This document shows positions 1-12,059 of a stretch of 64,000 nucleotides of DNA, piece by piece. The translations under genes and the position numbers were made by a program. The notes beneath the pieces are model-generated. The model made no database searches. It had not been told where the DNA came from and saw nothing but the letters and a program-made list of their open reading frames with translations. How positions within the stretch are numbered: the first letter of the stretch is position 1; each line of letters begins with the position of its first letter. Source of the stretch: Streblospio benedicti (lineage: Eukaryota; Annelida; Polychaeta; Spionida; Spionidae); assembly GCA_019095985.1 (NCBI GenBank), contig CM032665.1, positions 42,268,303 to 42,332,302 on the forward strand. The letters are read 5' to 3'.

Positions 1-335
1 TATTTTTACATGTCTAACTAAAATCATTGACGGGGTTGTAATATTTGGCATTTATCAATGACATTAAACACATCAGTGCATAATCAACCTCTTAATCTTA
101 TTCTTACTATTAAATAGCCATGCGTTGATTTTGTCTTATCAAAATAATGTATCTAAAATAACCATAGATGTCTTAGTGACTTAGTAGCCTAATACTTTAG
201 GCTTTTTATTTACATTTCATTACATACAAACATCAATTAGCAACACTATCTTATAATTTAAATTTAAAGTTACAATTTCTCCATAAACATTCTTAGAACA
301 GATTATTTTTGGTTTGGATATTTTGTTTCTGACAC

Positions 336-566
336 TTAGCATAACTTAGAATAACTCTTGATAGAATAATGGTATATCTTTAAGATAGATTTAAAAATAG
401 ATTTAAAGTTCATTTCACTCAAAAGATCACAAGTTTCTTTATTGATATAATAATTTGGTATCACAGCCCACTCAAGATTGATCCCTTCATATATTCTCCC
501 CACCCATGTTTTTAAAGCTTCGAAATGGCATTGCAAGTCAATCATTCCCAAACATCCTTTATTCAT
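336..566 (-). mobile_element. LINE fragment, C-terminal domain of a reverse transcriptase protein
   Basis: The minus strand reads 76 residues with the pattern GCLGMIDLQ, ALKTWVGRI and EWAVIPNYY. This matches the region after the reverse transcriptase domain of L1/Tx1-like non-LTR retrotransposons (GGLxMxD, ALKxxWVxR, WxxIPxxY). The open frame stops soon after, and no RT core is seen next to it, so this is a short fragment. Clade assignment is tentative. Confidence 0.5.
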
Positions 567-588
567 TTTTTATACAGACCATGTGTTT

Positions 589-784
589 AATAGAACCTCA
601 CTATTAGGAGCAACTTTGGAACCAGTGTTAGTAATTTTATTACAGTGTTAGCTGGTCTCTATACAGGTGGTCTCTATACAGATTTATTCTGGTAGCTTTA
701 GGAAAGGTAGAGACCGTAAAAATTGTTTTATTATAGAGGTGGTCTCAACAGAGAGGTGGTCTTAACTGGAGGTTCTCTTTAGTA
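589..784. mobile_element. MITE-like inverted-repeat element, GGTGGTCTCTATA family
   Basis: Begins with TAGAACCTCA and ends with GAGGTTCTC...TAGTA, i.e. inverted ends of the AGAACCTC type. The interior repeats the phrase GGTGGTCTCTATACAG or GAGGTGGTCT four times. The same phrases recur near 11.8, 16.2, 18.2, 22.2, 27.3, 38.3, 58.4 and 62.1 kb. The ends are degenerate, so this is an old copy. Confidence 0.5.
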
Positions 785-1519
785 TACTTGCACAGAAATA
801 AGTTTTGGTAATGAAAAAGGTTTTAAGTTTTACCTTATAAATGCTAAATGCTTCCTCGCTTACTTGGTAATCACTGATTTCACTTTCGTTCAGCTAGCCC
901 GTTTCACGATCTCCAGTGACATCTACAAGCAGCTCTTTTTATAAGACTACACCATCGTAAACAAACAGTTAGGGGTGGACCATTACTTAGTTGGGGGGTG
1001 GGGGCGCGAGTAAAATATGGAAAAAAATTGTTTGTTCACCGCACACATGGGAAAAATTGTTTGTTCTCATTTAAAAAGGAAAAAATGTTTGTTTCATTTG
1101 TAAAGAAAAAAAATTGTTTGCACAAATGTCTATTTTTACGCATTTTATTTATTATGGCATTCATTTTTACTTACAATATGTTTATTGATGGCAGTGATGC
1201 TAATGTATTTCTTCTGTATTCTGTATTTAAAGCATTAACACAAATATTCTGAATATGCCAAATACTTTATTATCTACTCTCTCTATTAAAGCAGAGGCAA
1301 ATTTTCACACTGAAATGATAGACATTGTACATATTATACCATGAATTAAGAAGTTCCTTCAAAATTTTTTTGAATGTCAGTGACATCTTCCTTGTACTGC
1401 GAACAGGTCTCTTAATCTGATTATTAATATACAATTGGGTCGAAAACTTTATTTTTACATTTATCGCTTAAACATTCAATATGTTACCAATAGTTTTTGG
1501 TATTGTAAACAAAGTGAGT

Positions 1520-1800
1520 TCTGTAACTGCCGGTCTTGACTGGTGGTAGCCCCTGGAAGCTGTGTGGAAGAACTTGCCAGGACTCCTGCAAAAATCTGTC
1601 GGGCGGCGACACGAGTATCTCCAGGCCCAGGGCGCTCTAGAGATCTACCCCGTGTCCCCGCGGCTGTGTACACGCCAGCCCTACCGCTTCCGACGAGCGC
1701 TAAAGGAGAAATGCCGCTATTCGGCTCAAAAACCAGTACTAGAGAGTACTGGCTCCCTAATCCTACTGTGTCCATAATAAAGGACAACAACAATACTTAA
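1520..1800. other. GC-rich core inside the 1.97-kb element
   Basis: A roughly 250-bp block clearly richer in GC than its surroundings, with overlapping short open frames on both strands, ending in GGACAACAACAATA. Overlapping frames on both strands are what GC-rich non-coding DNA gives. I recognise no protein. It may be a captured fragment or a SINE with a CAA-type tail that inserted into the element. Confidence 0.3.
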
Positions 1801-2214
1801 CAAGGTGTGTGGGAAAGCTATACCTAGTCCAGTGCAACTTTTATAACCAATTTTATACTACGCGAAAATGCTACAATTCTCGCGCACTGGAGACTACACG
1901 AAACGAGTTTTGTTACAGTATCCATAATGTATTCATAATTACATGATGAAGCGTTCTTTGCATACAATCAGCATATTCTGTGTACCATATCCCTGTGCAT
2001 GAAAGCCCATGAGATTTTATCTGAAAAAGGCTTTTTTTACCGTTGGTGATGGAAAAAAGTTCTCATTTTTACGCCCAGGGTTTTATTTCAAAAAATCATG
2101 CCCATCAGATTTTCAGAGTATTACTTATGAGCTGTGGATTACCAAATATAAGAGAGGTTCACTTGTCACAGTGATGCATCTAGGCCGCGTATTTGCATAT
2201 TTTACATTTTTTTC

Positions 2215-2525
2215 ACATAGGCATACACATTGTGTGTAAATTTGGAGAAAATCAAATGAAAAATAACCCAGCTATGGTTTATACTTACAAATTTTGATGG
2301 ACCCCAGGGGCATGATTCGATTATAAAATGATGATCATTTAGACAAATACCCCATGTATAAATTGGATGAAAATTGAAGAAAAAAATGATCCAGGTAGGG
2401 TTTATACTAAAAAACTTGATAGACGCCTGGGGTGGGTCAATTTTCCGCCATGGGGCATGATTCAACAATGGAATCTATTAGGCATACAAGTTGTGTGTAA
2501 GATTGATAAAAATTGAATGAAAAAT
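2215..2525. repeat. Degenerate tandem repeat, period about 125-140 bp
   Basis: About 2.4 units. Landmarks recur in order: AGGCATACACATTGTGTG, AATTGAATGAAAAATA, GGTTTATACT, GGGGCATGATTC. Unit starts lie near 2217, 2340 and 2479. It lies inside the 1.97-kb transposon. Confidence 0.6.
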
Positions 2526-3123
2526 AAAGAAACTATTGTGCAAATATTAATTGTGGACGTACAGCCGAACGAGTTGACGGCCAAAATGTGATCTGGCAGC
2601 TGAGGTAAAAAATGTATATGGTTCTTTGAAGCTTCACATGTGAATAGCGTTAATTTATTTCAATTCATTTTCAACATTGACATATAAATATTAGTAGTAT
2701 TTGCAATACATTCCATGCTGTTTTAATACACTAGTAATGAATACAAATTAATCAAAATTTGAGAAGTCGTCGTCAATTTTGTATGCAAAAAAATGTTGAC
2801 ATTAAAGTACCGATTGAAAAAAATGTTTGCCAGCGTCATCGTGTGAAAAAAATGTTTGCATAATATGGCCATGTGAAAAAAATTGTTTGTTCGAAAAAGA
2901 TTTACCCCCCCCCCATCCCCCAACTAAGTAATGGTCCGCCCCTTATATTTCCTATCTGCTCGTCGGTGTTTGGCTGAAGTAGAACTGGATAGTGTGAATG
3001 AAAGAGGAAACATGGGAATCCCCCCGTAGTAACCAATCTTATAACCAACTCTTTAACGGCCGTACTTTTCCATTCTGGTTTAAGCTGTATCTGTAAGCAT
3101 TTTCAAGTTGTATTTGAAGAAAT

Positions 3124-3250
3124 ATTTTTGGCTCACCTGTCAATGACAAGGTGAGCTATTGTGATAACCGGACGTTTTTTGTCCGTGCATCGACAATTGG
3201 TGTTTTGTATGTTACTTAAAACATTTCATTTTCAGTTGATCTTCACCGAA
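3124..3250. repeat. Dispersed repeat with GCTCACCT / AGGTGAGC stem
   Basis: GCTCACCTGTCAATGACAAGGTGAGC forms a short hairpin, followed by TATTGTGATAACCGGACG. From memory, repeats with this opening are common in lophotrochozoan genomes; no database was consulted. Only one end can be placed. Confidence 0.4.
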
Positions 3251-3523
3251 TGTATACACAAGTTAAAAATATACGGCTATGAACATCGTCATAAGACTCT
3301 CATCACTCACAGCTGTATACGCAGTATATAACCTGTTCACATGACATTTGTTTGAGGTTGGACTTTAAGTACAAGTTCCAGGAAGTTGTATCACGAGTCG
3401 TGGGTTATGACGAAAGCATGACTAATAATCATGACTTAGTCATGTAAGATATGGCATTTTACCACTCTGTGTTGAAACCGGCCGTTTCAAGACTGTTGTA
3501 TTGGGTGAGAGAATTTGTAGTTT

Positions 3524-3965
3524 TTGCTCCTAAATGAGATTGAAGAAGAATTACACGTTATCATTAGACGCACCCAATATGATTATTTACGTGATCAATG
3601 GCTATCAAAAGTGAAGCAAAAATTCCATGATTTTGATAATCTTGATATTAAACAGACGCTTAGTATTGCGTTTACTAAATTTTATTATTGTACATTGTAC
3701 ACATCAAAATTTCTACTGCAAAGTTTTAATATTCGGATAAATAAGTTGTATTCTGGATGATGTAATAATCTGCACTCAATTATATCCTGTATTTTTTCTT
3801 GTCTTTTAAATAACAATTACATCTTTGTGTATGCAATGGTAAAATTAACTTCGTTCAAGATAAAAAGTAAAAGTTACTGGCCAAATCATCTTAAGTTTCA
3901 TGTTTTTATTTGTGTATAATATGTTTGGACATGGTCACTATAATGAATAAACTAAACTAAACACA
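3524..3965 (+). mobile_element. 3' end of a LINE, plus strand
   Basis: A 78-residue frame (3524-3760) contains YDYLRDQW, FTKFYYCTLYTSKFL and ends INKLYSG. It has the layout of the last residues of a LINE protein after the C-terminal Cys/His motif (YDxLR..., then AxFIxxxxxxR). It is followed by about 200 bp of AT-rich sequence ending in the short tandem tail AATAAACTAAACTAAAC, typical of LINE 3' ends. The 5' part is missing. Confidence 0.5.
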
Positions 3966-4264
3966 TCACATTTTTGGAGTGTTTCATGGTCACGAAATTC
4001 ATTGTTTGAATAACATCCAGTCCAACACACCGACATTAAAGATATTCAAACATAGTATAATTGTACAATTGATCAAATTAAATTTCCCAAATTCGTACGC
4101 AATAAATATCTTCCAGCCATGTAATGGCTTATTTTGACACATTGTTCTTAAATTTGACTAGTATATTAGGTTTTTAAAATATCAGTTCATATTTCGTGAC
4201 AGTCTTTGTCCTTCCTGGTATGAGGGTGTATAAACCGGCAATGCTTTGCATAGCTAAAAGTCAC

Positions 4265-5495
4265 TTATCTAGTAATATACAATTTCCTACGGCTAAACAT
4301 TTTATGTACACATCTGATAGCTTGTGGTGCAATCTGTGTATTGCTTAAAATAAAAAACATCTTACTTATTTTATCAAATTCTAAAAAGTTGGCATCTATG
4401 TCTACTGCACTATTGAAAATTGTAGTTCTTATGTCATCATAGAGAGGACAGTCTATAAGGAAATGGCATTCAGATTCTACTACATTTAAAGTACACAATT
4501 TACAAGTTCTATTCTCATATAACAACCCATTGTATCGTCCAGTCTCAATTTCAAAGGGAAGTACTCCACATCTCAATTTAATAAAAGCTGATCGTTCATA
4601 ACGTGGTATGTTGTAGTCAAGGTAGGCTTCAGACTGCAGGCTAGTCTTGAAACGTCTGTACGTTCTAAGCTTGTTCCCGTTTGCTTGTCCTCTGTCATTC
4701 CACAGAGCCAGTTGCCATTTAGCACTCTCAATGTTTAATAATATGGGTTCACTAATCTCTCTAAGGCATAGCTGCTATCTATTATATTTTCATATATTTC
4801 CATTAAGTTATGTTTTAACAAGAATCTCTTGATATTGTAAGTCCAGTTTTTACCGCTTTGTAACTTTGACCATGAATAGACTTTTTTTTGTGACACGGTT
4901 ATCGCTCATATTTTGTAGTCGACAGAATAAACGTATAACTTCTTTTCTAGTATGATATATTATGCTGTTCCAGCCCATTTCTCCTTGGGTAGCAATATTT
5001 GGTGTCTTTGGTGTAAGCCCTAGTAGAAATCGTCCTGCCTTATTGAGGATTGTATTCAATTTTTTAAATTCATGCAGTCCCCATATTCCAGCTGAATAAG
5101 TTATTATAGGGAGGATTGCAGTATTGAACAGTTTGATAAATATTTTGTGAGAAGAACCGCCTGTGTTTTTAAAGATGGATATTACTTTCCCTAGAGCACG
5201 TGTTGCTGATTTTGATATTTCTTTAACAGTTACTGAAAGGTCTAAGTGTTCATGAAGCCATACTCCTAAATACTTATATTTGTCGGTGTACTGTAGGTTT
5301 AATTCTCCACATTTTAAATTGAAAAGCTGATCTTTCTTTTTTTGACTTGTGACGATAATGGATGATTTCAGTTTTGGTTCCATTCAGTATTAATCTCCAT
5401 TTACTACACCAATTATTTACAATGTCTAACATCTCCTGTAACTTATCTTCTGTTGGGGCTAAGTACTATATCATCCATGAACATAACTGAGATAT
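4265..5495 (-). mobile_element. 5'-truncated LINE with reverse transcriptase and C-terminal Cys motif
   Basis: Read on the minus strand from 5495 down: FMDDIVL (active-site xxDD of reverse transcriptase) near 5465, then LQEMLDIVNNW and KWRL in another frame, then KYKYLGVWL, YSAGIWGL, FLLGLTPKTPN and GEMGW (4850-5383). The C-terminal CKLC...ECHFLIDCPLYDD motif follows at 4265-4576. The frame changes at least twice, so the copy is dead. It lies tail to tail with the plus-strand LINE end at 3524-3965. The clade is not resolved. Confidence 0.8.
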
Positions 5496-5913
5496 CAATG
5501 GTAATATTATATTAATATGTTATATTAGCACTTGTCAGTACATTAGCGGCAAGTAATTGCTCTGTGTACACAGCTAAAACTATTTGGAAGTGCCTTTTTA
5601 AGCAGAATAACTGTATACTGAGAATATCTAGAACTAATAATTGAATGGGTATGTTAAACATTATCCGGGGTTTGAGTTCTGGCAGGGGCTATATGTAAAA
5701 TAGCCCTATAGACTTGGAGAAAGAATCACAAAACTAACAATACAATACAATTTATATAGCGTAAATTCCACTAAATGTTCATGTACGCTTGTAGGCCTCC
5801 TTAAACAAATGGTGCTTTAGTTGTGACTGGCAAGACCCCGTGAATATCACGGGCAATATCGCGGACAGGAGTACTTTGCAACATTAGGTTCAGGGAGTAC
5901 AAAGAAATATATA
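5496..5913. other. Intergenic, nothing recognised
   Basis: AT-rich sequence without a supported gene, repeat or hairpin. Confidence 0.5.
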
Positions 5914-6243
5914 ATGTTGACCCAATTTAATGCATATCTTTTTGAGCAAATTCTCATTTTTTTCCCCCGTGTTCAAACTTGCTTGCCTTCCCCTTGGAAT
6001 TGGGGTATGAAGACCATGCTTGTCTATGAGCAAAAAGAAAAATCACTTGGCAAGAAGGGAGAAGGTGATCAAGAAGAAATGGAATCGCCTAAACCAACAG
6101 CCACGTGTAGGAAAATGTTCCATGAAAGTCAATGCGTACCCGTGAGGACGACAAATCATTTACAGAAAATATGCACATGCCCTATTTCTTAAGTAAAACC
6201 GCCATTACACATCTACCCCCCCACCCCCACCCCCACCCCCCAC

Positions 6244-6431
<188 letters not shown>

Positions 6432-6711
6432 TATATTTTAAGAACAAAATTGTATAATACTGGTCTGCACCATTTGCACTGTCCTGGCATCCTGACAGCA
6501 CCCACCACTGTTCTATCTCCACCCCACTGTCCTAACAACGCCCGCTACCCATTTCGACGTATGTAGGATGTAATATAATACAAGTTTAAATAAAGTCAAA
6601 GGGGCCGAAATATTTATCAAATACAAATTTTCGCTCCATCAGAGCTTCCTCAGGTATAAATACAAATATTTTTGATCGCGTAATTCGCCGTATAAAAACG
6701 GACGAGGCACT

Positions 6712-6790
6712 GATGATTGATGGGTTCTCCACGGATGAACCACGTTCGACAAAAATCTATCCGTGGTACATCCGTGTTTCTATGTGACAG
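6712..6790. repeat. Dispersed short repeat, copy 1
   Basis: The words GGATGAACCACG, GACAAAAATCTATCCGTG and ATCCGTGTTTCTATG align with 32980-33055 (GGTGAACCACG, CACAAAAATTTATCCGTG). CACGGAT / ATCCGTG are inverted within the unit. Family unknown. Confidence 0.45.
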
Positions 6791-7545
6791 TGTGTTACTC
6801 CAAAGTCCATCTCACTGAAAGAGGACGTTATGACTCTCTCCTGCTTGGAGGTTAGTGGAACGTCAGACGTAAAGTTAGATATGCAACAAATACTATCGGG
6901 CATGATGAATATGCGCCTTCCTTGAATTGGGGGTATGATGACCACGCTTGTCTATGAGCGAAAAGAAAACTCACTTGGCAAGAATGGAGAATTTTGATCA
7001 AGAAGAAATGGAATCGCCTAAACCAACAGAAACTGTTAGATCTAACTGTGTGCATGAAACAACAAAAACCTTTGATTGCAATGTGTGTGCAAGACTTTCC
7101 TTACCTCGGTGGGTTTGCGTAAACATAGATACATACATAAAAGTTTCCGTCTCTTTTGTGAATATTGCAACAAAAGCTTCCGTCTGAGGGACAACAGGAA
7201 TAAGCATGTGGAGGTAATGCACGAACAGGAGTTTGGAAAACGATTCCAGTGTAATTATTGTGGAAAGGCATTCACCGAGAAAGGTAACTTGCAGCAGCAT
7301 TTCAGGTGTACATCCAGAACATCGCTATGGTCTCCAAAGTAATGAAGGTTTTAAACGCAAGAGTACGATGTTAGACCACATGAAATCCCATGCAAGGTCG
7401 AGATTGAGCCAGGTATTGAAGAAGCTAAACAAGATGGTGTTCAAAGAATGGATCCAGGCGAGAAAATGGCTGAACAAAATGAAAGGGCAAACAAGTTGGG
7501 GAAAAAGATTGTGATTATGTGGAATTTGATTAATTAAAAAAACAA

Positions 7546-7932
7546 AACTGATTTGACAATCGTTGAAAGGAAGTCTGGTTAAAAAGTTTAAACATTTAGT
7601 GTGAATATTCATTATAATACTGTAATTTATGTAATTTCTGAGACTAACTTCACAAATCTGTTGCTGTATATGGGTTGATGTCTTTTATACATTTTATTGT
7701 TTCTGTTGCTGCATGTTTTAGTGTTGATAATTATGGTTTGCAATTTATGAAGTGTAATGTATATATTATTTATATTGGTAAATTTAAAGCTAATATGTAA
7801 TTGAAGAGCATTTAACAATATGAATAAACACTTTATTTGCAACAAAAAAAAAAAAAATAATAAAGATATATAAAAAAAAGTTTTTTTATCATTTGGAATA
7901 GCTAACAGCAAGAAAATGAAAGATACATACTA
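7546..7932. other. Intergenic, AT-rich with an A-run
   Basis: Contains an AATAAA followed by A-runs near 7820-7880, which could be the end of a retrocopy. No gene is seen. Confidence 0.4.
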
Positions 7933-8265
7933 AGGGACCATTCAGTATTTAGGACAGGGTGGGGTAGGAGGATTTTAGGACGGGTCATGAACTTTTCTCA
8001 CAATGTTTGGAGGGGGCTATCAATTTTTTCACACACTTTTAATGGGGGCTATCAATTTTTTAACATAAAATTTACCTATTTTTTAGAATTCTGTACTAAA
8101 AGTTACTGTTTTTAATATTATGGATATCCATCAATGGGATTTTTAATTTAATTTTGACAATTAATGCGTTTTAACTGTTTTGGGTCGCGTGGGTGGGGTG
8201 GGGGGAGGGTCATCAATTTTTGTCACATGAAATTGAGGGGCTATCATTTTTACCAATTTTTCACA
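7933..8265. repeat. G-rich element built from the phrase GGGGGCTATCAATTTTT
   Basis: Starts with GGGACCATTCAGTATTTAGGA and a G-rich run, then repeats GGGGGCTATCAATTTTTT-like phrases four times (near 8013, 8046, 8208 and 8236). The opening GGGACCATT plus G-run resembles the end of the 1.97-kb element at 972. A right end was not found. Confidence 0.45.
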
Positions 8266-8394
8266 GAATACACGAAAACCAGACAGGAAAGGGAAAAATG
8301 AATGCGGCGTTGCCAAGACAGAAGGTACGTGAGATAGATTTGATACCAACGCAAGCCGTCTCCGCCCGGCCAACATTGTGTGATGCGCGTGTTT

Positions 8395-9060
8395 GAAAAA
8401 CCTTAGCGTATTAGTAAATAGATTTAAAGGATACAAGAGTTTTGGATTGTCGAATGGACAGTGGAAGTTTATTCCATAATTTAGGTGCTGCTGTTTTAAA
8501 TGCTCTATCACCGTATAAGACTTGGTTCTTGATATAAATTCTTTAAGCAATCGATTATTTGATGACCGCAGTAATCTAGGTGGTGAGTATGGTTGTAAGA
8601 GTTCAGACAGATAATATGGTGCAAGTCCAGTGAGGCATTTGAAAGTAAGTGTTAGAATCTTGAAAATTATGCGTTGCTTGACAGGGAGCCAGTGAAGGCT
8701 TTTTCAAAACAGGGTTATATTTTCGTGCTTTTTCGTTAGAGTTAGGATCCTTGCAGCAGTGTTATGAACACGCTGTACACGTTGGATTTGACAGTTGGGT
8801 AAACCATAATAAGTGAGTTTCCATTATCAAGGCGAGAATCGATGAAGGCATGAACAATTTTCTCAGAAGCTTCCATTGTGAAACTTCCTAATCTGTCCAA
8901 TACAACGAAGATGCCAATTGCAAAGATTTAACAAGGGACAGACACATGAGGTTGAAGTGTCATGTTTTGGTCAAAGTAGCCCCTAAATTACGAGCAGTTG
9001 ATGTTGGTGTGATATTACTGTTCCCAATTCTAACTGACTCAATGTCAACTTTATCCTTAT
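8395..9060 (-). mobile_element. 3' part of a CR1/L2-type LINE
   Basis: The minus strand shows, in the order usual for this clade: IGNSNITPTSTARNLGATL (near 9030), HAFIDSRLDNGNSL, QRVHNTAARIL, LHWLPVKQRIIFKIL, LAPYYLSELLQPYSPPRLLR, then GDRAFKTAAPKLWNKLPL and TLVSFKSIY with a stop near 8400. Reading needs several frame changes, so the copy is dead. The RT catalytic part upstream is missing. Confidence 0.8.
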
Positions 9061-9099
9061 GTCGGGTATATATATTAAAGGAGAACAATTGTTCAAATT

Positions 9100-9440
9100 C
9101 CAGAGAGGGCTATCACATTACAATAGATCTCATACATTACAAATGATCTCAAAATCTCAATGAATTAATGTTGCAAATCACAAACGCAAAGCCTTTTCTC
9201 AAATCTCAATCTGATCTCAATGAATTGAAAGGTCAAATCTCAATTGCCAATGAATAAAAAAACCTAAATCTCAACTGTCACTAAATTGTATATACCGCCC
9301 TAACAATAGGTGGGGTGGTTTATAATGGTGCCAATCTCCCATCTCCCTATTATTTTTTGCCTCATTCTCCCATCTCCAATTTTTTCTTGCCTCTCCCATC
9401 TCCCATTTATTTCAGCCATCTCCCCATTTTAATGCTATTT
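9100..9440. repeat. Phrase-repeat low-complexity DNA (AAATCTCAAT, CTCCCATCTCCC)
   Basis: Positions 9125-9285 repeat ATCTCAAT about eight times with varied spacing. Positions 9335-9428 repeat CTCCCATCTCC about five times. No coding sense is seen. Confidence 0.5.
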
Positions 9441-9489
9441 GTCACACCGTCGTGGATTCAACACACACATTGCTATATTGATCGTTGTC

Positions 9490-10090
9490 TATTCATGTCA
9501 AAAATATCAACCATGAGAAGAGAGCTCGATTCAAAACTTTCAAGGCCCTTATCAAAGCTGGCAAGTCAGACAAAGCTAATATCACTAAAGCTGCCTATAC
9601 TGAAGCAAAATTCTTGACCATGGCAACTATCGTAGACTCAAACTCACCGACCAAATAAATGTTACTTGAGAGAGGATGATGGACTCTTTCATCCGTCCTA
9701 TGGTTGACATTGATGTGATGCAGTTTGGATTTGTCCCGGATCAAAGGCACGACTGGCGCCATCTTCACAGTATGCCAAGTACAAGAGAAGTACCTTGCTG
9801 CCAACAAACCACTCTATCTTGCATTTGTCAGTCTGGAGAAAGCTTTTTGTCCTTGTACCAAGAAAATTCCTGCGGTGGGCACTGCTGAGTGTAGTGGTGA
9901 AGGAATGGGCAGTTTGTGTAATTCAGGGCATGTATTCCAACGCTAGAAGTTGAATGCAGGTTACTGGACAGTTCTAGTGAAAAGTTAGGAGTGGATCGGG
10001 TGCATGATGGCTCTGTCCTTACCCCTCTGCAATTTATCATCGTGCTAGAGGCCTTGTAAAGTTCGGGTTTTGGTGGCCTTGGGGCTAACA
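9490..10090 (+). mobile_element. RTE-type LINE reverse transcriptase fragment, cut by the assembly gap
   Basis: Plus-strand words in order: KAAYTEAKF, RLKLTDQ, MMDSFIRPMVDIDVMQFGFV, AIFTVCQVQEKYLAANKPLY, LAFVSLEKAF, then VHDGSVLTPL and FIIVLEAL. This is the RTE-clade RT core (QFGFxPGRGTTDAIF, QEKYL, FVDLEKAF, HQGSVLSPLLF, IIVLEAL). Frames change several times and the copy is degenerate. It runs into the N stretch at 10098. Confidence 0.8.
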
Positions 10091-10097
10091 AAAGCCG

Positions 10098-10197
10098 NNN
10101 NNNNNNNNNNNNNNNNNNNNNNNNNNNNNNNNNNNNNNNNNNNNNNNNNNNNNNNNNNNNNNNNNNNNNNNNNNNNNNNNNNNNNNNNNNNNNNNNN
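10098..10197. other. Assembly gap of exactly 100 N
   Basis: One hundred N. A round number is the usual placeholder for a gap of unknown length, so true distances across it are not known. Confidence 0.99.
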
Positions 10198-11800
10198 GAT
10201 GGCACAGACCAGGAGCACAGAGCATGATTGCAACAACGAAAAAGAAAATTAACTAGAATATTTGTAAACTTCTTTATACAAAAGAATGTAAGTGCAGAGC
10301 TTACTTTCAGATCACATGTAGGGGCTCGACGTGAAGTCAATTAACGTTCCAAACCTTGGAATAAACAGTGGTCTCAGCATCAGGCCATGTGCTAAATATG
10401 ACAGGTGTTTGTTTTACTTAGATACGCCATTGCTGCAGGTGTAAAGATGAAAACGTGTATAAAATACTTAGGTTAATAGGTGTTGGCAAATTTCGATGGT
10501 TGCGTATACTTACTCAAGTAGGCCACTTTATTTTATAAGTGTATTTGATTTTATTTCATGACTGTGTAATCCACTTTATTTCATTTGTAAATTTGAATGG
10601 AAGGGCAATTGTGCATTAACTTAGACTTGACCGAGTCACCGGCGGTCTCGTTGGGTTAAGTTCTAAATGACAAGGAGGCCAATGATCTAGTGTATATGTT
10701 ACTTTAGTAGCAGATCTAGAATTTCCAGTAAATGGGGTTTCCCCTCATCAAACTTCGAGCGGAACGCACATGCATTGTACATTGTAAATGGCTCGTGACC
10801 CAGCTGGTTCGGTACAAGATCAACACGATTCAAAGAATAATCTAAAGTAACTATTGGAATCTCCATATTGCTCTGCGACGATGCTTCGCTGTTCTGTCAA
10901 CATAAAGCTTCCTCGGTATCATAAATCATTCTTTGAATCATGAATAATGGAATCCAGCACGAATCGAATATATAATCATTGGTGGTCAAAATGATTCTTG
11001 AAATGGCCAAAAAGGTGGGTATGTCACCTCTCAAACCTTCAAATCTGGACACGCTATTCTCAATCATCCTTATCTATTTCTGGCTGATATTCATATTGAA
11101 AGTTATATGAAAAATAACTGAGATATTGGTAACATAAGATACATGCACCGTCTAAAAGAGATTCCCATTGATAGGATGATGCTCTAGATAATAAAAAGGT
11201 CGTAATTGCAACAATACTCCTAAATAAAGCAGAATTTCTAATTATAAGTAGTAAGCAAGTTATAACACGAGACTTCTTAAATTCAATGTTAAAAATAAGC
11301 GCTAACTTGAAACTATCCTGGTTCCTTGTACATGTGCTTTCATTTAACTGCACAAACAGCTATTGTAGTTCTCCGAATTTAGCCTGGCATAGGAAATCCC
11401 ATGGTATGTGTCTATTGTGTGTATTGTGTTAATTAGTTTTAATGGGGCGCAACTAATAACATAAACTCACAAGAGACTCTTTGAGGATATTATTGAGTAT
11501 GCTCATAATAGTCTTGGTCTCGTGGGAGTCAAATTTGTAATAAGCACAGCCTCGTGTGCATTGTCCGTGCTATTAATGGGTGTTTTCCATTTCTCCAGCT
11601 GTTATTATAAAGTGTCAATCGAATTAAAAGTAACCCTTGCATACTATTGTATTTTGTCGTGTTTTTATAGCGATCATGATATTGTGTTTTGATGGTATTT
11701 GAAACAAAGCAAGTGTAATAATTTTATGAGTGAATTATTTCAATCTTATTTCATGAAAGGCCCATGAAAATTCTGAATGCAGAGGTACATGTATTCTCTT
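10198..11800. other. Intergenic, nothing recognised
   Basis: AT-rich single-copy-looking sequence. No frame has coding features and no clear repeat or hairpin was seen. Confidence 0.45.
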
Positions 11801-11814
11801 CATGAAGGTTCGTG

Positions 11815-11940
11815 CTGAGATGGTATTCTATAAGAGATGGTCTCTTTATACAGGTAGTCTCAGTCGGACGTTCTTCTGTACCATGTAGCACAATTGAGAT
11901 AACCGTGAAGCCGACGATGACATTCTTACACACGCTTGCC
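11815..11940. repeat. Dispersed repeat shared with 14625-14710, copy 1
   Basis: Begins with GGTCTCTTTATACAGGTAGTCTCAGT and continues CATGTAGCACAATTGAGATA, CCGTGAA, CCGACGATG and ATTCTTACACA. The same words in the same order and orientation are at 14625-14710. It joins the GGTCTC phrase family to a longer unique-looking block. Confidence 0.6.
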
Positions 11941-12059
11941 GTGAAAATTGCCCTACTTTACATGGCCATTGTAACTCTTCGAGCTAATCACACCTGAACA
12001 GAATCTGATGTAATGTGAGTGGATCCCTGGTAAAGCCATGATTTGACGTATTCAAATCG

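Larger units (their letters stand above)
1..971. other. Intergenic stretch with LINE and MITE remnants
   Basis: AT-rich DNA with no host gene that I can support. It holds a minus-strand LINE fragment (about 336-566) and a degenerate inverted-repeat element (about 589-780), both listed separately. The rest shows no pattern I recognise. Confidence 0.6.
972..2942. mobile_element. 1.97-kb non-autonomous DNA transposon with 40-bp terminal inverted repeats
   Basis: The left end reads GGGGTGGACCATTACTTAG followed by a G-run. The right end is its inverted copy (CTAAGTAATGGTCCGCCCC preceded by a C-run). About 39 of the outer 43 bases agree. Both ends abut TTA (969-971 and 2943-2945), which fits a 3-bp target duplication as in PIF/Harbinger elements, whose termini also often start with GG. 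No transposase reading frame is visible, only short frames around 1476-1800. The phrase GAAAAAAATGTTTG is repeated about nine times near both ends in the same orientation. The superfamily is an inference from the TSD and ends only. Confidence 0.65.

Noticed and set aside
1476-1800. Overlapping frames on both strands of 70-105 codons
   Set aside because: GC-rich non-coding DNA has few stops in any frame; no recognisable protein.
6600-6700. ATTTATCAAATACAAATTTTCGCTCC ... CAGAGCTTCCTCAGG block as a retroelement end
   Set aside because: It recalls the ends of some retroelements, but there is only one copy here and no coding part next to it.
9828-10340. 170-codon minus-strand frame
   Set aside because: It is mostly N and antisense to the RTE-type reverse transcriptase.
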